Below are positions 33,804-41,013 of a DNA stretch of 64,000 nucleotides, in pieces. The translations under genes were made by a program, and so were the position numbers. Location: positions 62,001-126,000 of the forward strand of contig CANPZD010000001.1 in NCBI GenBank assembly GCA_947589085.1, in the 5' to 3' direction. How positions within the stretch are numbered: the stretch's first letter is position 1; each line of letters starts with the position of its first letter. The notes beneath the pieces were generated by a model that was not told where the DNA came from, did no database searches, and was given only the letters and a program-made list of their open reading frames with translations. Origin of the DNA: an uncultured Clostridia bacterium. Lineage in GTDB: Bacteria; Bacillota; Clostridia; Christensenellales; Borkfalkiaceae.

Positions 33804-34796
33804 ATGGGAAATCAGACGATCTATTTCAAAAAAAAGCCGCGCATCGTCGCAACGAGCACGATCGCGGGGCCGAAGGAATGCCAGGGGATCATCGGCAGAT
33901 ATGTGGAGACGGCGCTTTCCGATGACATGTACGGCGAGAGCACCTTTGAAAAGGCCGAATGCAAAATGCTCTCTAAGGTCATTCACGGCGCCATCTCGAA
34001 CGCGGGTCTGCAGCGCGACGACGTGGATATGATCGTTTCGGGCGATTTGCTCAATCAGATCATTTCGGCAAGTTTTGCCGCCCGCGACTTTTCGGTCCCT
34101 TTTTTGGGAGTATACGGCGCATGTTCCACGATGGCGGAATCGCTCGCCGTCGCCGCGGCTTTTGTGGACGGCGGATTCTGCCGTAGGGTTGTTGCGGCCA
34201 CGGGCAGTCATTTTGCCTCCGCGGAGCGGCAGTACCGCTATCCTCTGGAACTCGGCTGTACGCGTCCTCCGCAGGCGCAATGGACGGTCACAGCTGCCGG
34301 CGGCGCGCTCGTCGCGGGCGAGGGCGACGGCGTGAAGATCACCTCGGCAACGCTCGGCAAGGTGGTGGATTTCGGCGTGACGGACGTCAACAACATGGGG
34401 GCCGCCATGGCCCCTGCCGCATGCGATACCATTCTTGCGCATTTCCGCGGCACGAAAGAGGATCTCGAAGCGTACGATTTGATCGTAACGGGGGATCTGG
34501 GCGCCTTGGGTAGCCGGATCCTGAAGGATCTCACATGGGAGAAAGGATTGGATATTTCCGCCAACCATGTGGATTGCGGCGAAATCATCTACAATGTGAT
34601 CGAAGACGAATTTCAGGGCGGAAGCGGCGCCGGCTGTTCGGCCGTCGTGCTCAATTCCTATCTCTATTCCAAGATGATGTCGGGCGCGTTCAAAAGGATT
34701 TTGTTTGTGGCGACCGGGGCGCTGCTCTCCACCGTTTCTTCGGGGCAGGGCGAGAGCATTCCCTGCATCGCGCATGCGGTCACGCTGGAACGGTGA
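33804..34796 (+). CDS. spoVAD: Stage V sporulation protein AD
   Basis: SpoVAD binds dipicolinic acid and is part of the channel loading it into the spore core. The 330-residue thiolase-fold protein has 'VPFLGVYGACSTMAESLAV', 'ATGSHFASAERQYRYPLE', 'NNMGAAMAPAA' and 'SIPCIAHAV', all family hallmarks. Its N-terminus lines up with Bacillus SpoVAD, so ATG 33804 is right. Yet there is no Shine-Dalgarno site and a terminator ends just upstream, so how it is transcribed and translated is unclear. spoVAC, usually directly upstream, is absent here. spoVAE follows. Confidence 0.95.
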   Translation: MGNQTIYFKKKPRIVATSTIAGPKECQGIIGRYVETALSDDMYGESTFEKAECKMLSKVIHGAISNAGLQRDDVDMIVSGDLLNQIISASFAARDFSVPFLGVYGACSTMAESLAVAAAFVDGGFCRRVVAATGSHFASAERQYRYPLELGCTRPPQAQWTVTAAGGALVAGEGDGVKITSATLGKVVDFGVTDVNNMGAAMAPAACDTILAHFRGTKEDLEAYDLIVTGDLGALGSRILKDLTWEKGLDISANHVDCGEIIYNVIEDEFQGGSGAGCSAVVLNSYLYSKMMSGAFKRILFVATGALLSTVSSGQGESIPCIAHAVTLER

Positions 34797-34829
34797 CTGT
34801 TCTTTCCCGGGATTTCCGGATTACATACT

Positions 34830-35207
34830 ATGGAATTTCTCGAAATCGTATATATGTTCGTCAAAGCGTTTGCGGTCGGCGGACTCATCTGCGTGATCGC
34901 ACAGGTGATCATCAATTTTACCGAACTTACCGCGGGCAAGATCCTCGTGATGTTCATGTTGGCGGGCGTTGCGCTCACGGCGCTCGGCCTGTATCAGCCG
35001 CTTGTGAATTTTGCCGGGGCGGGCGCCACCGTTCCTATTTCGGGATTCGGCTATCTTCTTGCCAACGGCGCGATGAAAGGGGCGCAGAAGGGGTTGTTCC
35101 AAGCGCTCACCGGTCCGCTTGCCGCGGCGAGCGCGGGCGTATCGGCGGCGGTCGTATTTTCCTTTATCATGGCGCTGATTTTCAAATCGCATACCAAGTA
35201 TAATTAG
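34830..35207 (+). CDS. spoVAE: Stage V sporulation protein AE (SpoVAEb type)
   Basis: A 125-residue integral membrane protein with about four helices, starting 'FVKAFAVGGLICVIAQVIIN', the typical SpoVAE opening. It also has 'YQPLVNFAGAGATVPISGFG' in the middle. It is part of the dipicolinate transport channel with SpoVAC and SpoVAD. The start lies 33 bases after spoVAD without an obvious ribosome site. No terminator is evident before the AT-rich region. Confidence 0.93.
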   Translation: MEFLEIVYMFVKAFAVGGLICVIAQVIINFTELTAGKILVMFMLAGVALTALGLYQPLVNFAGAGATVPISGFGYLLANGAMKGAQKGLFQALTGPLAAASAGVSAAVVFSFIMALIFKSHTKYN

Positions 35208-35343
35208 TTTATTTTTTTCGGGGAAAAGTATATTTTCAGGCTCAAAAACATAGGATATAGGCGGAAATTTGTCAACAAATTGCGGTTTATGCGCGTATAC
35301 AATTCATTTGTATACACAGTCATGCAAAAAAAGTTGAAAAAAG

Positions 35344-35459
35344 TTATCCACATTTTTTCCACAATTTGCCCGCGGAAATCCACCATTCGACAAAAAAACT
35401 TATGTTTGTGTAAAAAATTGAATGCATGTTATCCACAAAATGAAAATTTCTGTGGATAT
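35344..35459. promoter_or_regulatory. DnaA-box cluster in an AT-rich region
   Basis: Two perfect boxes TTATCCACA (35344-35352 and 35429-35437) and one inverted near-perfect box TGTGGATAT (35451-35459) lie within 116 bases. A one-mismatch TTTTCCACA lies near 35356. The surrounding 35208-35480 is AT-rich and holds no gene. dnaA is not in the window, and genes on both sides run the same way, so a replication origin is less likely than a DnaA-binding regulatory or titration site. Confidence 0.65.
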
Positions 35460-35481
35460 TTATTTTTGCATGCGAAAACCG

Positions 35482-35510
35482 TTGACAAAAATTTCCGGAA
35501 AGGATATAAT
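35482..35510 (+). promoter_or_regulatory. Consensus promoter TTGACA-17-TATAAT for tRNA-Arg
   Basis: Perfect hexamers with 17 bases between them lie 24 bases before the tRNA. The nearest DnaA box ends 22 bases upstream of the -35 box. Confidence 0.92.
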
Positions 35511-35534
35511 AGCGTGGTATTCGAAATCAAATAT

Positions 35535-35611
35535 GCGCCGTTAGCTCAATTGGATAGAGCGTTGGTCTACGGAACCAAAGGCTAGGGATTCGAGTTCCTT
35601 ACGGCGCACCA
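35535..35611 (+). tRNA. tRNA-Arg (anticodon ACG), CCA encoded
   Basis: GCGCCGT pairs with ACGGCGC in the acceptor stem. The D-arm is GCTC...GAGC and the anticodon stem TTGGT/ACCAA carries loop CTACGGA, giving ACG (read as ICG, decoding CGU/CGC/CGA). The T-arm is AGGGA-TTCGAGT-TCCTT. CCA is encoded at 35609-35611. Length is 77 bases. Confidence 0.96.
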
Positions 35612-35645
35612 AAAAGAGAGAAGGCAACATGCCTTCTCTCTTTTT
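35611..35645 (+). terminator. Terminator of tRNA-Arg
   Basis: A perfect 15-bp stem AAAAAGAGAGAAGGC / GCCTTCTCTCTTTTT around AACAT. The pairing extends 7 bp further into the tRNA acceptor strand (GCGCACC / GGTGCGC). The tRNA-Thr hairpin uses the same design. Confidence 0.88.
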
Positions 35646-35650
35646 GGTGC

Positions 35651-35687
35651 GCGCCGCAAGGGGATTCGTCCCGCCGCGCTTCGATTG
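35651..35687. repeat. 37-bp repeat copy 1 behind tRNA-Arg
   Basis: Starts GCGCCGCAAGGGGATTCGTC and contains a small GGGA-TTCG-TCCC hairpin like a tRNA T-arm. It recurs at 35760 with three C-to-T differences. Confidence 0.7.
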
Positions 35688-35697
35688 TGCGACTAAG

Positions 35698-35724
35698 GCG
35701 GCACGAGCGCGGAGCGCGAAGTAG
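35698..35724. repeat. Hairpin element, copy C
   Basis: GCGGCACGAGCG...CGCGAAGTAG between the two 37-bp repeats. It nearly equals copy A at 8762. Confidence 0.6.
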
Positions 35725-35759
35725 TTCCTTTAAGAAACGAGAAGCAAAAAAATAAATAT

Positions 35760-35796
35760 GCGCCGCAAGGGGATTTGTTCCGCCGCGCTTTGATTG
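35760..35796. repeat. 37-bp repeat copy 2
   Basis: Matches copy 1 at 34 of 37 positions. The rest of 35688-35847 holds the hairpin element and otherwise nothing I can identify. Confidence 0.7.
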
Positions 35797-35847
35797 CAAA
35801 TACACAGACGCTTTCGGCGTTTCCCTATTTTGGCAGAACAATTTACT

Positions 35848-35876
35848 TGCCATAGCGCCGCAATTATGATATAATG
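35848..35876 (+). promoter_or_regulatory. Promoter TTGCCA-17-TATAAT of the MoxR operon
   Basis: TTGCCA at 35848-35853 and TATAAT at 35871-35876, 54 bases before the moxR-like ATG. Confidence 0.82.
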
Positions 35877-35929
35877 TAACAAAATATTTACAGAGAGCGG
35901 GATCGCATTTTCGGTCGAAGGAGAAACGC

Positions 35930-37015
35930 ATGGCGGAGGATAAGAATATAGAACAATTCGGCGAGCAGCTGCAGAGCATATTTGCGCAGATCCGCCGCGA
36001 CGTCATCGGACAGCATGAGGTCGTGGAGGGAACGGTCATCGCGATGATCGCGGGCGGAAACGTGCTTTTGGAGGGGGTTCCCGGCGTCGGAAAAACGCGG
36101 CTCGTGCGTTCGCTCGGCAGAGTTTTCGATCTGCCGTTTTCGAGGATCCAATTCACGCCCGATCTGATGCCCGCGGACGTCACGGGGACGAATATCATCG
36201 TCACGGACGAGCGGGGAAATTCTTCGTTCCGTTTTGAGGAGGGGCCGATCTTTTCGAATATCATCCTCGCGGATGAGATCAACCGTGCAACGCCGAAAAC
36301 GCAGTCGGCGCTGCTCGAGGCAATGCAGGAGCACAAAGTGACGGTCATGGGCGTTTCCCGAAAGCTGTACGAGCCGTTCTTCGTGCTGGCGACGCAGAAT
36401 CCGATCGAGCAGGACGGGACGTATCCGCTTCCCGAAGCCCAGCTCGACCGTTTCATGTTCAAGCTTCTCGTCCCGAGTCCCGAGCCGGAGGAGTTGAAGG
36501 ACATCATCACAATGACGCAAAGAACGATGGAAGAGGTCGCGGATAAGGTTTGCACGGGGGAGCGGCTTCTCGAAATGCGCAGAACGGCCAACGCGATTCT
36601 CGTTTCAGACAGCGTTCTGGACTACACGGCAACGCTGTGCGCTGCGACGCATCCCGAAAGCAAATATGCGTCGGCGGCGGCAAAAAAATATCTTCGTTTC
36701 GGCGCAAGTCCGCGTGCGGGGCAGGCGCTTATCTCCGCCGGGAAGGTGCTTGCGCTCATGAACGGCAGATACAACGTCGCATACAGCGATATCAACAAAC
36801 TCGCATATCCCGTGCTGCGGCACAGGATCAAGCTGAATTTCGAAGCGCTCTCCGGGCATATCACGCCCGACGAGGTGATCGCGATGATCCTGGAAGAGGC
36901 GGAAAGGGCGAGCGCGGGCGGAAGAGCGGAACGTGAGGCGCAGCCGAACGGGCCGTCCGCCCCGGGTGCGGGGGAAGAAAAGAAAAAGAGGGGCCTGTTC
37001 GGGAGAAATAAATGA
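35930..37015 (+). CDS. MoxR-family AAA+ ATPase
   Basis: MoxR ATPases act as chaperones for VWA-domain proteins. The 361-residue protein has Walker A 'GVPGVGKT', the MoxR-typical 'RIQFTPDLMPADVTGTNI', Walker B 'NIILADEINRA' and sensor 'VLATQNPIEQDGTYPLPEAQ'. A Lys/Arg-rich tail closes it. It is the first gene of a five-gene operon with DUF58 and VWA proteins and overlaps the next gene by 4 bases (ATGA). Such clusters are known from Bacteroides as Bat (aerotolerance) loci; the role here is unknown. Confidence 0.95.
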   Translation: MAEDKNIEQFGEQLQSIFAQIRRDVIGQHEVVEGTVIAMIAGGNVLLEGVPGVGKTRLVRSLGRVFDLPFSRIQFTPDLMPADVTGTNIIVTDERGNSSFRFEEGPIFSNIILADEINRATPKTQSALLEAMQEHKVTVMGVSRKLYEPFFVLATQNPIEQDGTYPLPEAQLDRFMFKLLVPSPEPEELKDIITMTQRTMEEVADKVCTGERLLEMRRTANAILVSDSVLDYTATLCAATHPESKYASAAAKKYLRFGASPRAGQALISAGKVLALMNGRYNVAYSDINKLAYPVLRHRIKLNFEALSGHITPDEVIAMILEEAERASAGGRAEREAQPNGPSAPGAGEEKKKRGLFGRNK

Positions 37016-37908
37016 AGATATCGTTTTTGAGCGATGAATTTTTCGAACGTCTCGAAACGCTTTCCCTCAACCTGAAATCGGATCTCACGGGGTATTACGG
37101 CGGCAAGCATCTGATAAAGAAATACGGCCAGACGATCGAATTCGCCGATTATCGGAAATACGAGCTTGGAGACGACATCCGGCGCATCGATTGGAATCTG
37201 TATGGGCGGCTCAGAAAATATTTCCTGAAACTGTACACCGACGAAAGGCAGATGCACGTGCGCATCCTGCTCGATGGTTCCGCTTCGATGGGACTTTCCC
37301 CCAAAAAGGCGGAATATGCGCTCGCATTTGCCGCGGCGCTCGGCTTTCTCGCCGTGCGGAACAACGACAAAGTTTCTTTCCATATTCTGAAAAACGGGAC
37401 GCCCGTCGATCCGTTCGGCCTCATTGTGGGCAAGAACGCCTTTTTCACCGCCGTCGGAGAACTCGGAAACATCGACTTCGGCGGGGAGGCCGGCCTTGCG
37501 GAAGCGATCCCGCGCATTCCCGACGAGGGTTCGAACGACGGTCTGTCCGTCCTGATCTCCGATTTTCTCAACGAGGACGAATGGCAGAGAGGGGTGGACT
37601 ATCTGCTCTTCAAAAAATGGCAGGTGCTTGTCTGCCAGATCCTCGGTCGCGAGGACGTTTCGCCCTCGTTCCACGGGAAGCTGGAACTTATGGACTGCGA
37701 GGGATACGGCCCGGGGGACGCGCGCAATGTAAACCTCCGCGTCAGCCGTCCCGTGCTCGAAAGTTACGAGAGGGAGCTTTCCGCCTATATTGCCGAACTC
37801 GGGCAGATCTGCGCTTCGAAAGGCGCGGCGTTTCTTTCCGTCGGGACGGATACGCCCATCGAGAAAGCGATCTTCCGCGATCTCGCAAACTACGACTTGA
37901 TCCGGTGA
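37012..37908 (+). CDS. DUF58 domain protein
   Basis: The 298-residue protein has the DUF58 signature 'FADYRKYELGDDIRRIDWN' (about 43-61). A VWA-like fold with 'ILLDGSASMG' follows (a DxSxS metal site), then 'LSVLISDFLNE'. DUF58 proteins are the usual partners of MoxR ATPases and the second gene in Bat-type loci. There are no membrane helices, so it is probably cytoplasmic or membrane-associated through its partners. The start overlaps the moxR stop. Confidence 0.93.
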   Translation: MKISFLSDEFFERLETLSLNLKSDLTGYYGGKHLIKKYGQTIEFADYRKYELGDDIRRIDWNLYGRLRKYFLKLYTDERQMHVRILLDGSASMGLSPKKAEYALAFAAALGFLAVRNNDKVSFHILKNGTPVDPFGLIVGKNAFFTAVGELGNIDFGGEAGLAEAIPRIPDEGSNDGLSVLISDFLNEDEWQRGVDYLLFKKWQVLVCQILGREDVSPSFHGKLELMDCEGYGPGDARNVNLRVSRPVLESYERELSAYIAELGQICASKGAAFLSVGTDTPIEKAIFRDLANYDLIR

Positions 37909-37944
37909 TTTCCGACCCCATTCCGCTATTTTAAGGAGAAAGGC

Positions 37945-39006
37945 ATGGAAGATATCTTCGAAAAATACCGCAAGCGTCTCGTGCATATCGGGATTTTCAG
38001 ATCCGTCGTGCTAGGGCTTGCTCTCTCATTTCTGGCGGTCGGCGCGGCCGCGCTTGTCGCGTGGATCGCAAAAGCCGCTCTGCCCGTGATTCTCGGTCTC
38101 ACGATCGGGCTGGGCGCGGCTGTTTTTCTCATTGCGGTCCCGCTTTTTTACGCCAAGCGGTTTCGTCCCACGGAGAGAGCGGTCGCCGAGCGGCTCGACG
38201 CGCTCGGCCTCGACGAGCGGTCGATCACGATGTACGAATGCAGAAACGATCCTTCCCGCATGGCCGCGCTGCAGCGGGAGGATGCAAAGGATAGGATCTC
38301 CGCGGTCTCCAAAGGGAAGTTGAAGTATACGATCGCGCTTCCCGTTGTGCTCCTTCTCCTGTTCGGCGCCGCGTTTGCGGCGGGGACGACGGCGGCTTCC
38401 GTGCTTTCCGCCCGCGGCGCGGGCGGCGCGGAGGAGACAAATCCGGCCTCTCCCGCGGAGGAGACGTTCACGGTGACGTACAAAGTATGCGATGAGGGGA
38501 CGGGAAGCATTTCGGGCGATCCGATCCAGAAAGTTACGAAAGGGGGATTTACCGAGCCTGTGACCGCCGTTCCCGCAAGCGGCTACCGTTTTGCGGCGTG
38601 GGTGGACGAAGCGATGGTCCCGTTGGCGAACCAGAACAATCCGCGCAGCGAGATCAACGTGCGCGCCGACATGACCGTGTATGCCCGTTTCGAAAAGGGA
38701 GATCCGCCCGCCTCGGGGGAGGATCCCGACGGCGAATTGCATGAGGACGGTAAAAAGGATCCCGAAACGGGAGGCGACGATCAGAAGGACGACCCCGAAC
38801 TTCCCGGGCAGGGCGAGACGGAAGGCGAAGGAAATCCGGGAGGGGAATCCGAGGATCGTCCGAACAACAACAATGTGATAGACGGAACGCAGGACTATCG
38901 GGAAAAATTCGATCGGGAAGCGCTTGAAAAAGAGCTGACGGACGGGGATCTTCCCGATGATTTGAAGGATATTTTGGGCGATTATTACGATACGCTGAAG
39001 CCTTGA
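37945..39006 (+). CDS. Membrane protein with a B-repeat-like domain, MoxR operon
   Basis: The 353-residue protein has two helices near the N-terminus (about 18-70), a soluble stretch, a third helix at about 130-150, then an extracellular part. That part contains a B-repeat-like segment, 'FTVTYKVCDEGTGSI' with 'PASGYRFAAWVDEAM' and 'DMTVYARFEKG', similar to repeats of the surface protein at the start of the window. An acidic Pro/Gly/Asp-rich linker and a charged C-terminus follow. The start has AAGGAGAAAGGC upstream. The topology resembles partner proteins of MoxR systems, but no exact family is recognised. Confidence 0.8.
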   Translation: MEDIFEKYRKRLVHIGIFRSVVLGLALSFLAVGAAALVAWIAKAALPVILGLTIGLGAAVFLIAVPLFYAKRFRPTERAVAERLDALGLDERSITMYECRNDPSRMAALQREDAKDRISAVSKGKLKYTIALPVVLLLLFGAAFAAGTTAASVLSARGAGGAEETNPASPAEETFTVTYKVCDEGTGSISGDPIQKVTKGGFTEPVTAVPASGYRFAAWVDEAMVPLANQNNPRSEINVRADMTVYARFEKGDPPASGEDPDGELHEDGKKDPETGGDDQKDDPELPGQGETEGEGNPGGESEDRPNNNNVIDGTQDYREKFDREALEKELTDGDLPDDLKDILGDYYDTLKP

Positions 39007-41003
39007 AAAGGGGCGGACGGAAAGGAAAAACTGCTTTGGTTTTACGTTGGCTTTTGCCTTTGGGCCTGCTCGGCCTGCTTGCGATCGCGGCGCTTCTCGT
39101 CGTGTATCTGTTCAGGCCGCAATACAGAAAAAAAGTCGTTTCGGGCACCGTCGTCTGGAAGCGCGTTCTTTCGCGCAAAAAAAAGCGGGATCCCGCATTC
39201 GATCATGTGTTTCTCTTTCTGCTGCAGGCGCTCGTGATCGCGCTTTTTGCCGTGGGACTTGCCCGTCCCCGCCTGTATTCGCAGAGGACGCTGCTCGAGG
39301 ATGCGGAATACATTCTCATTCTCGACGCTTCCGCGAGCATGCGCGCCAAGTCGCTTGCTGCGGGGGAAGGCACGCGGTTCGAACGCGCGGTCGCAGAGGC
39401 AAAAAAAGAGATCGACGCGCTCTTTTCGGAGGCGGATGAGGGGACCGTGTCTCTCATTTTTGCCGACGGCGCGCCTTCCTATCTCTTTTCCGATCTCAAA
39501 AAGGCAGACCGCGCGGAGATCTTCGGAATGCTCGACGCGCTCTCCTGTACGCTCGGAGAGGGAGATCTCGAGGGGGCGGTGAAACTCGCGGGGAAGCGCC
39601 TCGACGACAATCCTTACGCAAAGATTTTTCTCTATACCGACACGCGTTTCGGAAGCCTCGGCACGGCGGTCGAGATCGTCGACGTATCGGATCATACAAA
39701 GGAAGAGAACGTCGCCGTACTCGGCTGTACCGTAGGCCGGCAGGACAATCAATATGTTTTCGAACTTGTCCTCGGCGCATACGGGAACGTGACGCTGCGG
39801 CGCAATGTTTCGATCGACATCAAGGGCGCGGACAACGGGCAAGGCCCGCGGGATCTTCATCTTGAGGTACCCGTCTCCTTTGCCACCGACGCGGAATCTC
39901 TCGAGCAGGTCGTGCGGCTCACGGTTTCCGCGACGGATCCGGCTTACGGCGGGCAGGCAGATTGGTTTTTCGAGACCTATGACGAAATGGAGATCGCGAT
40001 CCCCGATCTCAACGATTCCGTCCCCGACGACGACAGATATTTGGTGTACGGCGGCGTCCGCGACGCGGTCAAAGTGGAATATTGGAGCAAGATGTCCAAG
40101 GTATTCTGGCAATTCGGCTTCAACAATCTTGCAAACAATATGGGAAAGACGCGCGCCATCTCTTTCCGGGAGATCTATACGGAACAGGGCATGAAGGCGG
40201 AGAACGCGGGTTACGATTTCTACATCTTCGAACATTCGATCCCGCCCGAGATCCTGCAAGCGGGACTTCCGCGGGACGGCGTTGTACTGCTCGTCGACCC
40301 CGACGAGACGCTTTCTTCGACGCCGCTCGGATTATCCGTACGGGAGACCGTCTCGCTCGGCGCGCTCACGACGTGCGCGGGGACGGATCATCCGCTGCTT
40401 CGGTACATGGATCCCGCAAAGATCGGCCTTACGCAGTACAAGAGGCTGTCTGCAGAGAAAGACTCGCTGTTCGAGCCGATCCTCTCGGTGGGCGGCGATC
40501 CCGTCATGCTTGTGAAGAATACTCCGTCGTCCAAATTCGTGGTGCTGCCGTTCAGCATCAACATGTCCGATTTTTACGGCGAACAGTTTCAGATCTTTCT
40601 CTACGATCTTCTCGACTACTTCATGCCGCTCACCCTTGCGAAAAGCGATTTCGATTACGGCGAAAGCACGGAGCTGTGCTGCAAGGGGGAGACGCTCGAA
40701 GTTTCCCACGGAGCGCAGACGCAGAATTTTACGGAGTTTCCCGCGGAATTTTCTTTCCGCGACGTCGGAACCTATGCGTTCAGGACGAGCTTCGGGCTTG
40801 AAAAGCCGGACGAGATCCGCAAAGCATACGTGCACGCGCCCGCCGCGGAGAGCGAACTCTTTGCGACGTCCGATTTCCGCATCATACTCGACAACCGCGA
40901 ACTCACGGCCGAAAACGGTTCGGATATTTTTCTGTGGCTGGCGGTCGCGGCGCTCGCGCTCATGATCGCGGAGTGGTGCATGCAATACAAATATATCATA
41001 TAA
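39003..41003 (+). CDS. BatA-like membrane protein with VWA domain
   Basis: The 666-residue protein begins with two membrane helices separated by a short loop, the layout of the BatA N-terminal domain. A VWA domain follows with metal-site motif 'LILDASASMRAKS' (about 102-114). A long middle region has beta-rich segments, and a C-terminal helix ('IFLWLAVAALALMIAEWCMQ') anchors the end. Translation appears to start at the TTG (39003) overlapping the preceding stop as TTGA. Fourth gene of the MoxR operon. Confidence 0.85.
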   Translation: MKRGGRKGKTALVLRWLLPLGLLGLLAIAALLVVYLFRPQYRKKVVSGTVVWKRVLSRKKKRDPAFDHVFLFLLQALVIALFAVGLARPRLYSQRTLLEDAEYILILDASASMRAKSLAAGEGTRFERAVAEAKKEIDALFSEADEGTVSLIFADGAPSYLFSDLKKADRAEIFGMLDALSCTLGEGDLEGAVKLAGKRLDDNPYAKIFLYTDTRFGSLGTAVEIVDVSDHTKEENVAVLGCTVGRQDNQYVFELVLGAYGNVTLRRNVSIDIKGADNGQGPRDLHLEVPVSFATDAESLEQVVRLTVSATDPAYGGQADWFFETYDEMEIAIPDLNDSVPDDDRYLVYGGVRDAVKVEYWSKMSKVFWQFGFNNLANNMGKTRAISFREIYTEQGMKAENAGYDFYIFEHSIPPEILQAGLPRDGVVLLVDPDETLSSTPLGLSVRETVSLGALTTCAGTDHPLLRYMDPAKIGLTQYKRLSAEKDSLFEPILSVGGDPVMLVKNTPSSKFVVLPFSINMSDFYGEQFQIFLYDLLDYFMPLTLAKSDFDYGESTELCCKGETLEVSHGAQTQNFTEFPAEFSFRDVGTYAFRTSFGLEKPDEIRKAYVHAPAAESELFATSDFRIILDNRELTAENGSDIFLWLAVAALALMIAEWCMQYKYII

Positions 41004-41013
41004 GGAGGGTCAA

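Noticed and set aside
35208-35480. Chromosomal replication origin (oriC)
   Set aside because: DnaA boxes are present, but dnaA, dnaN and rpmH are not nearby and gene direction does not switch across the site. Kept as a DnaA-binding site only.
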